A stretch of DNA of 64,000 bases from Clostridium sp. UBA699 (GTDB taxonomy: Bacteria > Bacillota > Clostridia > Clostridiales > Clostridiaceae), in assembly GCA_002298915.1 (NCBI GenBank), contig DBML01000029.1:1-64000 (forward strand). The letters are read 5' to 3'. Shown one piece after another: positions 59,158 through 64,000 of the stretch (positions within the stretch are counted from its first letter, which is position 1; every line of letters starts with the position of its first letter). The translations under genes were made by a program, and so were the position numbers. The notes under the pieces were generated by a model. The model did not search any database. It saw only the letters and a program-made list of their open reading frames with translations, and had not been told where the DNA came from.

Positions 59158-62100
59158 TTAATAAGTTGTAAGCCTTTGCTCATGGTCGTCCGGGGCATGG
59201 CCCTGGGCAATCTTTTTCTCCCTGATCTTTCGCCGCAGCTTACTCTCAACCTGCATACCTGGTCCGCCTGGAAGCCTTCGTTCTTCTTCACGGAATATTC
59301 GACTCAGATGATGCAGGAGCCTTGTTGCTGCAAGAAAAGGAGAAGGATCATGAAAGGAGTCCAGATGGTCTAAGAAAAATTGCGCATAGACATTTCCTTG
59401 CTCAGCGGATAAGGTAAGCCAGCGTACAGCATTTTCCCGGTCACGGTGAACATCTTTGCCCACCAGGTAGAGCTTCCCAAGGGTGTATTGGGCATACTGG
59501 TTGCCCTGCTCCGCGGAGGCGGTCAGCCATCTGATGGCAGTTTCCACATCCTTTGGTACATCCTCGCCCAGCAGGTAGAGCTTGCCTAGCTGATACTGTG
59601 CATATTGATTGTCCTGCTCTGCGGAGGCGGTCAGCCATTTGACAGCAGCCTTGGCATCCTTGGGGACATGTTCGCTCTTCAGGTAGAGCCGGCCTAACTG
59701 ATACTGCGCATACTGATTGCCTTGCTCCGCTGATTTCAGGAACAGCTCCAGTGCCTTTTGGATGTCTCTTGCCACATCCTCGCCGGTGAGATATAGCTTT
59801 GCCAGTGCATATTGGGCAAACTGGTTGCCAAGCTCAGCTGAATGTGTCAGCCATCTTACTGTGGCTTCTATGTCTTTGGGTACTTCCGTTCCGGTAAGAT
59901 ACAGCTTGCCAAGGGCATACGCCGCGAAGGAATTATCCTGTTCGGCCGAGAGTGTAAACAGAGCGATGGCTTTCTGGATATCCTTATCTACTTGGGTGCC
60001 GTCCCGGTACAACTTTCCGAGGGCGTATTGTGCGAGAGCATTGCCATTGTCCGCAGCCTTTGTCAGCCATAGGATGGCCTGTTCGATATTCTCATGACCG
60101 CTGTCCGCGTCCAGATATAACTTACCAAGCATGTATTGGGCGTGAACATTGCCCAGCCGGGCAGCTTTTTCAAAATAGACGATGGCGGCTTCCGCATCCT
60201 TCTCCGTGCCAGTGCCGGTGTACAGCATCTGACCCAGGCGGTATTGGAGCTTATCGTCGTGGCTCTGTTCCTCCAGTCTCTTAAACCCGAAGAAGGCTTC
60301 CTCAAAGTGCAGTTCGGCTTCTTCAATATTTCTTGCGGTACCTATACCGTCCCGGTACATCTTTGCCAGTTCATAATGGGCATAGGGAACATTCTGTCTT
60401 GCAGATCGGCGGTATAGTTCGAAGGCGGTCTGGTAATCCTGCTCAACACCCTGCCCCCGGTAGTACAGGCCGGCAAGCGAATACTGTGCGTACTTGTGAT
60501 TTTTTGAAACTGCCGTATCAAACCAGCCAGCCGCTTCCTCATAGTCCTGTATCGTGCCGAGTCCTGCCGCATGCATTTTGCCGATGCGGTACTCTATGTA
60601 CCGGTTTTCTTTTTCTGCTTCAATATCCATAAACGCAAAGAGAGCTTTCTCATACCAATAAAAAGCGGTATCTGCATCGATCTCCATGCCAAGCCCATCC
60701 GCATACATCCTGCCGAGGTCGTGCATGGCGAGAGCGTTGCCATCCTCGGCTTCCTCCAGAAACAACCGGAGGGCCTGTTCAAAGTCCGGCTCCGTATCGT
60801 CGCTGCTATAGAGATAGGTTCGGGCTCCTTTATATCGGTCGCTCCATGCTATATGCGGTTTGCCGGGTTCTATGCTATCGGAATTCGATGAGGATGCGTG
60901 GTCTTGGGCATCAGAAAGATTGTAATCCTGATCTTCCGCTACTTCATGAAACACAGCTTCCGGCTCTGCCAAGAGCTGCTCCGGCTCGTCATCCCCGGCA
61001 GCGGTTTCTTCCTCGTAGGTTGGTTCAGCGTTTTCATCGCCTTCAAAGGTGAGATGGTGATTGCCGAGGTCTACCGCCTCGGCAATCACCATGTTCTTGA
61101 TCTGCTTGAATTCCTTTTGCTGTGAGAGTGGAAGAGGTTCGGGCAGTTTGTCCTTATAGGTACGCAGAACCTCATTGTGCATCTCATACCACTTGGCATA
61201 AGCAGCTGCGACGCGCTCGTCCTTTGCCAGCTCATCCACAATCTGATTGACCAGTTCCTTCAGCGGGACTTGTAGGTAGCCAAATTGCTTTTTTCCTGTG
61301 GTATGCTTTAGTTTCTCCGCCAGTCTGGACATCAGATCCTCAATCACCGGGTTCTCGCAAGTTCCTGTACCCATCTGTTCCAGAAGTTCCCGCAGGGTAT
61401 TCCGGCTCTGCTCCGTCAACGTGTTGCGCTGGATCGTCTGCTCCGAGTAGATTTGAAGTAAGTCCTGCTGAAAGATTTCCCGTGCCAGACTGCTCCGCAT
61501 GTTTTCAATTGCTGGCTTTGTAACATAGCCCTTGCGGGGATCAACCGAGTAAATGATCATATGGCAGTGCGGATGATGGCTCTCGTCGTGAAAAGCCGCA
61601 TACCAGCGCAGGTTTTCCGGAGCGATTTTCATCTGCTCGGCGAATATATTGCGTTGTTGGCGGAGGAGGGCTATCCATGCGGAAGCGTTATCGTATCCCA
61701 GCCGGGCCGCGTCCTCTCGTCTCATGGAAATGATAGGTGTCCAGATGTTTCCGGTATGCTCCGCCACTTTTTCGGCCACCTTAGACAGCACCAGCGGCTC
61801 ATCCTCATCTGTAAACAGGCCGTGGCTGCCCAGCTTTTCCGCGCGGGGACGGGTGGCAATGTAGTTGACGTAGACCTCCTGATGAGTCAGCTGATCCAGA
61901 TTATGGTCAATGGCTGCGGTAATAAATGCCGATGCATTTTCGAGAGTCGGCTTATTTTGATAGTCCTCATATTCAAAGAGGCTTTTGGAATCAGGAAAGC
62001 GGGTGAGAATGTCCCCGATGCGCTCTATCTGCTTTGGGGTAGCAGGTTGGTTCCGTCTGTACTGTGTAAGCTTTTCTACACCTTCCCGCGTCCCCACGTA

Positions 62101-62169
62101 CTCTATCAGGTTCTTTACATGCTCCGGATCGTTTTTAATATAACCGCATTTGAAGATAATCCTTGGCAT
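59158..62169 (-). CDS. MobP3-type relaxase fused to Sel1 repeats
   Basis: 1003 residues. Residues 1-340 form the relaxase: NLIEYVGTREGVE (candidate Tyr24) and the HUH-type metal motif FHDESHHPHCHMIIYS (His194, His198/199, His201, His203). An acidic linker (about 370-430) leads to a dozen or so Sel1 repeats of 36 residues (about 440-930), such as EQGNQYAQYQLGRLYLKSEH, and a basic tail. The relaxase nicks oriT and stays attached to DNA; the Sel1 array may recruit a partner. Stop/start spacing with the RHH gene upstream is 2 nt. Confidence 0.92.
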   Translation of the reverse strand: MPRIIFKCGYIKNDPEHVKNLIEYVGTREGVEKLTQYRRNQPATPKQIERIGDILTRFPDSKSLFEYEDYQNKPTLENASAFITAAIDHNLDQLTHQEVYVNYIATRPRAEKLGSHGLFTDEDEPLVLSKVAEKVAEHTGNIWTPIISMRREDAARLGYDNASAWIALLRQQRNIFAEQMKIAPENLRWYAAFHDESHHPHCHMIIYSVDPRKGYVTKPAIENMRSSLAREIFQQDLLQIYSEQTIQRNTLTEQSRNTLRELLEQMGTGTCENPVIEDLMSRLAEKLKHTTGKKQFGYLQVPLKELVNQIVDELAKDERVAAAYAKWYEMHNEVLRTYKDKLPEPLPLSQQKEFKQIKNMVIAEAVDLGNHHLTFEGDENAEPTYEEETAAGDDEPEQLLAEPEAVFHEVAEDQDYNLSDAQDHASSSNSDSIEPGKPHIAWSDRYKGARTYLYSSDDTEPDFEQALRLFLEEAEDGNALAMHDLGRMYADGLGMEIDADTAFYWYEKALFAFMDIEAEKENRYIEYRIGKMHAAGLGTIQDYEEAAGWFDTAVSKNHKYAQYSLAGLYYRGQGVEQDYQTAFELYRRSARQNVPYAHYELAKMYRDGIGTARNIEEAELHFEEAFFGFKRLEEQSHDDKLQYRLGQMLYTGTGTEKDAEAAIVYFEKAARLGNVHAQYMLGKLYLDADSGHENIEQAILWLTKAADNGNALAQYALGKLYRDGTQVDKDIQKAIALFTLSAEQDNSFAAYALGKLYLTGTEVPKDIEATVRWLTHSAELGNQFAQYALAKLYLTGEDVARDIQKALELFLKSAEQGNQYAQYQLGRLYLKSEHVPKDAKAAVKWLTASAEQDNQYAQYQLGKLYLLGEDVPKDVETAIRWLTASAEQGNQYAQYTLGKLYLVGKDVHRDRENAVRWLTLSAEQGNVYAQFFLDHLDSFHDPSPFLAATRLLHHLSRIFREEERRLPGGPGMQVESKLRRKIREKKIAQGHAPDDHEQRLTTY
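59440..60130 (-). repeat. 108-bp tandem repeats inside the relaxase gene
   Basis: The Sel1-coding part consists of nearly identical 108-nt units, most alike between about 59440 and 59700. They keep frame (36 codons) and can expand or contract by recombination. Confidence 0.8.
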
Positions 62170-62171
62170 GA

Positions 62172-62579
62172 TTAATCACCCTTCTGGAATTTTACGACAT
62201 CCTCGAAAGTCACGGAGCCAACCGATTTTTTCACGTCATTAACGCACTTGCCCCGCAGCCGGCGCAGGGTGTTTTCATCCACGTCCGCGGTGGTGGCGAG
62301 GATATTCATCATCATGGACATTTCAACCGCCAGCTTGAACATAAGCCGGGCCATACGGTTTTCCGATGAGCTGACAATTCCCGACATGGCAGAAGTGATG
62401 GCGGTCGGGAGGTACTTCATGCCATCCTCCGCAGCGATATAGCCGCTATAAAAACGGATTGCCTTTTCTATAAATTCACTGCGGCTTTTACAGTTGTCCT
62501 TCTCCAGAATCGCATCTACTCCCTCGATGGTGCTGGGATAGAGCCAGAGCGGGATGCGGGTTTTGATTTCTTCAGTCAT
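62172..62579 (-). CDS. Ribbon-helix-helix-type relaxosome accessory (MobC-like)
   Basis: 135 residues. The N-terminus is of RHH form (KTRIPLWLYPSTIEGVDAIL, SRSEFIEKAIRFYSGYIAAE); the rest is helical and Met-rich (VEMSMMMNILATTADV). ATG at 62579 follows AAGGAGGG. It ends 2 nt before the relaxase. Similar proteins bind oriT and load the relaxase. Confidence 0.78.
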   Translation of the reverse strand: MTEEIKTRIPLWLYPSTIEGVDAILEKDNCKSRSEFIEKAIRFYSGYIAAEDGMKYLPTAITSAMSGIVSSSENRMARLMFKLAVEMSMMMNILATTADVDENTLRRLRGKCVNDVKKSVGSVTFEDVVKFQKGD

Positions 62580-62615
62580 AGCAGACCCTCCTTGTCTGAA
62601 AAGCTCCGGAACCAC

Positions 62616-62790
62616 CTGACAGGTGTACCCCGGAAAAGTCTTTGTTTTCTAGGTTAAGTGGCAGATTTGAAAGAGTTTTGACCACCCAGGAGGTGACCAA
62701 CGCCCTATTTAGGTGTACCCGCCGAACGCCCCCGACCCGCGTTGCGGGGCGGTGTTTTTCGGCAGGTGGGCGCAAAGCGACCACCTGCCT
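62616..62790. other. Candidate origin of transfer (oriT)
   Basis: No gene; strong inverted repeats: GCCGAA...CGCCCC with GGGGCG...TTCGGC (62721-62762) and GGCAGGTGG/CCACCTGCC (62761-62769, 62781-62789), and a direct repeat AGGTGTACCC near 62620 and 62711. It lies directly upstream of the RHH accessory and relaxase genes, where oriT is normally found. Nick site not identified. Confidence 0.5.
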
Positions 62791-62865
62791 TTAACCAGCA
62801 TCGTTTTCATGCCCATGGTTCACCCCCGGAAGCCAGAATGATGGGCTTCTCTCAACCCGCCGCAC

Positions 62866-62886
62866 AAAGCCCCAACACGGGGCCTT
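62866..62886 (-). terminator. Probable terminator after small element gene
   Basis: GGCCCC and GGGGC arms with a GTGTTG loop on the minus strand, followed by TTTG; U-run weak. Confidence 0.4.
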
Positions 62887-63040
62887 ACTTTCTCAAAGGT
62901 GTTACTGTGCCATCCCTGCCGGGAAACGCGACACAGGGGCACACAGGCGACAACACGGGCGAAGCTGGCTGAGAAAGAATGCGCTCCAACGCATCATGCT
63001 GATATTTGTTGAACCACAGCTCGATAGATGTATCGCCCAT
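62885..63040 (-). CDS. 51-residue element protein, possibly truncated DUF6103 relative
   Basis: ATG at 63040; MGDTSIELWFNKYQHDALER resembles the start of small element proteins of the IELWF/DUF6103 group, then diverges with Cys/Pro-rich sequence. No good ribosome site. It ends at a hairpin. Confidence 0.4.
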   Translation of the reverse strand: MGDTSIELWFNKYQHDALERILSQPASPVLSPVCPCVAFPGRDGTVTPLRK

Positions 63041-63105
63041 ATATGCTCTGCCGTTCTATGTCCCTCTTAAGCCGCAGCGCGAACGTCAGAGAGAAAAAGA
63101 GTAAG

Positions 63106-63384
63106 CTACATGCCGATTGTCTGCGTTGGGCAGTTCAGGGAAGGGGTATCCGTCAACAGATACCAGTTGCCATCGGCCTCATTGAAGTTGCAGCTTTCAA
63201 CGATCTGGTCTTTGAGTTCCTCCCAGGAGACCGGAATTTCCGTACCTCTCACACCTGCGTGAGCGTATAACTGATCCAGCGGTCTGTCGGGCGGAAGGGT
63301 GATGTAACCTCCGGGCGACATGATCTGGATTACATCTTCCGGGTGCTCTTGCCGGAACTGCTCCAGCGTCATCGCTTCTTTCAT
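63106..63384 (-). CDS. Conserved element protein of 92 residues
   Basis: MTLEQFRQEHPEDVIQIMSP followed by GGYITLPPDRPLDQLYAHAG. The same pattern occurs in related conjugative elements; function unknown. Its start overlaps the stop of the DUF6103 gene by 4 nt (ATGA). Confidence 0.75.
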   Translation of the reverse strand: MKEAMTLEQFRQEHPEDVIQIMSPGGYITLPPDRPLDQLYAHAGVRGTEIPVSWEELKDQIVESCNFNEADGNWYLLTDTPSLNCPTQTIGM

Positions 63385-63563
63385 ACGGTGGTGCCTCCTT
63401 CCTGACTGTCAATACCAGCCCTGATTTCAGCAGGTACATGCTTTTCATAAAGAGTCTGCAGCTGAGCTTGCAGTTCGGTCTGCAGTGCTGTGTCATCTAT
63501 ATAATGCCGGAGGATGCACAGCTTTTCAGTGTTATACCGGATTTGAATGGTATCCAGCTTCAT
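63381..63563 (-). CDS. DUF6103-family protein
   Basis: 60 residues, starting MKLDTIQIRYNTEKLCILRH; an amphipathic ending TLYEKHVPAEIRAGI. AAGGAG is 11 nt upstream. An earlier in-frame ATG at 63608 lies in the arm of a large hairpin and has no ribosome site. Function unknown. Confidence 0.78.
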   Translation of the reverse strand: MKLDTIQIRYNTEKLCILRHYIDDTALQTELQAQLQTLYEKHVPAEIRAGIDSQEGGTTV

Positions 63564-63604
63564 GAGCTTCGCGCTCCTTTCCATGTGTTTTTGAGTAAAA
63601 ATTG

Positions 63605-63653
63605 CCATGATGGTATACTTTCACGACGAATGCCGGGAAGTATACCATCATGG
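63605..63653 (-). repeat. Perfect 16-bp inverted repeat after ParR-like gene
   Basis: Arms CCATGATGGTATACTT (63605-63620) and AAGTATACCATCATGG (63638-63653) around 17 nt, touching the stop codon of the ParR-like gene and followed on the minus strand by CAATTTTTAC. It may be a terminator/attenuator or a partition-type site. Confidence 0.7.
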
Positions 63654-63944
63654 TTACAATTCATCCAGTGCGTTAATCAGGCTGCTGGGAAGATCGCTCA
63701 GCTGAACAGCCCCATCCGGTTCCTCCTGTGCGTCCGTTGGAGTCAGTCGTAGCTTTCTTATTTCATCCCTGATTGCTTTTCGAACACACCTTTCCAGATG
63801 CTCTGCCTGATTTGCTGAAAGGATGCAGGTGACTACAAAATCGGAACGCTGTCTGGCAGCCTGATTTAAGTAGAGTGCTTCGGCTTCCCGGTGTCTTGGA
63901 TTGTCCCTGTCGAAGGATAAAAAGTAGCGTTTTCGTTCTGCCAT
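63654..63944 (-). CDS. ParR-like DNA-binding partner of a ParM-like protein
   Basis: 96 residues. The N-terminal half (KRYFLSFDRDNPRHREAEAL, RQRSDFVVTCILSANQAEHL) has the pattern of ParR/Alp7R RHH proteins; the C-terminal half is acidic. It begins 5 nt after the stop of a gene whose end looks like ParM, forming the usual parMR pair. Helps segregation of the excised element; inference from context. Confidence 0.65.
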   Translation of the reverse strand: MAERKRYFLSFDRDNPRHREAEALYLNQAARQRSDFVVTCILSANQAEHLERCVRKAIRDEIRKLRLTPTDAQEEPDGAVQLSDLPSSLINALDEL

Positions 63945-63948
63945 ATCA

Positions 63949-64000
63949 TCACCCCATCAGGAGCTTATAACCGTCTGCGTTGGCAAACCGGTTCAGCACC
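63949..64000 (-). CDS. 3' end of a ParM-like gene (partial)
   Basis: 17 codons ending NRFANADGYKLLMG then TGA. NARG/NADG-Y at the end is typical of ParM/StbA actin-like segregation ATPases. The rest lies off the window. Confidence 0.5.
   Translation of the reverse strand, partial: VLNRFANADGYKLLMG

Larger units (their letters stand above)
45840..64000. mobile_element. Integrative conjugative element, serine-recombinase type, truncated at window end
   Basis: Contains recombination (45.9-50.8 kb), regulation (51-55 kb), and transfer genes (55.4-62.6 kb: coupling protein, toprim protein, relaxase, RHH accessory, candidate oriT) and a partition-like pair at the right edge. Almost all genes are on the minus strand. 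The relaxase is MobP3-like, the coupling protein VirD4-like. Element ends were not located precisely; the right end is off the window, so size and target are unknown. Confidence 0.85.

Noticed and set aside
57846..59171. 441-residue plus frame opposite the toprim gene
   Set aside because: Antisense shadow; no start signal and no family.
59440..60130. Regular repeats resembling a CRISPR array
   Set aside because: Units of 108 bp have no unique spacers and stay in frame as Sel1 repeats.
62742..62972. 76-residue plus frame near the candidate oriT
   Set aside because: No ribosome site; runs through hairpins of the oriT region.
1..64000. Dedicated anti-phage defence system (CRISPR-Cas, CBASS, retron and the like)
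   Set aside because: No effector, cyclase-effector pair, reverse transcriptase or Cas genes were found; the GGDEF protein is an ordinary diguanylate cyclase.

Overview
The window reads as a chromosome segment of a low-to-mid GC Gram-positive anaerobe, most likely a member of the Clostridia. The signs are strong AGGAGG ribosome binding sites before nearly every gene, frequent GTG and TTG starts, U-rich intrinsic terminators, a nupNOPQ-type nucleoside transporter, DUF896, HxlR and YitT families, and a Firmicutes-type conjugative element. No rRNA, tRNA or CRISPR array was seen. I cannot name the species.

Region 1 (1-37.3 kb) is ordinary chromosome in short operons. In order it holds: a potassium channel with two small partners; an HxlR/GNAT pair; two exported polysaccharide-active proteins; a solitary TnpB element (about 5.66-7.67 kb) that seems to have landed in a DUF3841 gene; redox and flavin proteins; a TudS-like operon broken by frameshifts; the lipoprotein, ATPase and two permeases of a purine nucleoside ABC transporter; a PurF-like protein without the glutaminase cysteine; a sugar/choline-kinase-like protein; a membrane diguanylate cyclase; a GntR/flavoprotein/YitT group; a sigma-54 activator divergent from a HisC-like aminotransferase; katG; a DUF2975/HTH/membrane-protein operon; a Sel1 protein beside a tandem bicupin; a radical SAM protein; and an AlkD-type glycosylase.

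Region 2 (37.3-45.6 kb) starts with a probable structured RNA. It continues with two paralogous magnesium-type P-ATPases, each with small membrane proteins, plus an orphan OmpR-type regulator and short leader-like ORFs. Its codon use looks more AT-rich than Region 1, so it may be acquired cargo.

Region 3 (about 45.8 kb to the end, running off the right edge) is an integrative conjugative element, read almost wholly on the minus strand. From right to left it has: a ParM/ParR-like pair, DUF6103 and other small element proteins, a candidate oriT, a MobC/RHH-like accessory, a MobP3-type relaxase fused to about a dozen Sel1 repeats, a DUF3991/toprim protein, a VirD4-type coupling protein, a wHTH protein, two XRE regulators, small membrane proteins, AbrB, a sigma-70-like factor, and a recombination module. 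That module holds two complete large serine recombinases, one recombinase with no catalytic domain, and two short catalytic-domain relatives without the serine.

The points most worth testing are: the sigma-54 circuit at 26.6-26.8 kb (a perfect 21-bp inverted repeat about 110 bp before a textbook -24/-12 promoter), the TnpB with an altered third RuvC residue and its 3' structured RNA, the recombinase set with catalytically empty members, the relaxase-Sel1 fusion, the leader ORFs before the second P-ATPase, and the unassigned structured RNA at 37.3-37.6 kb.
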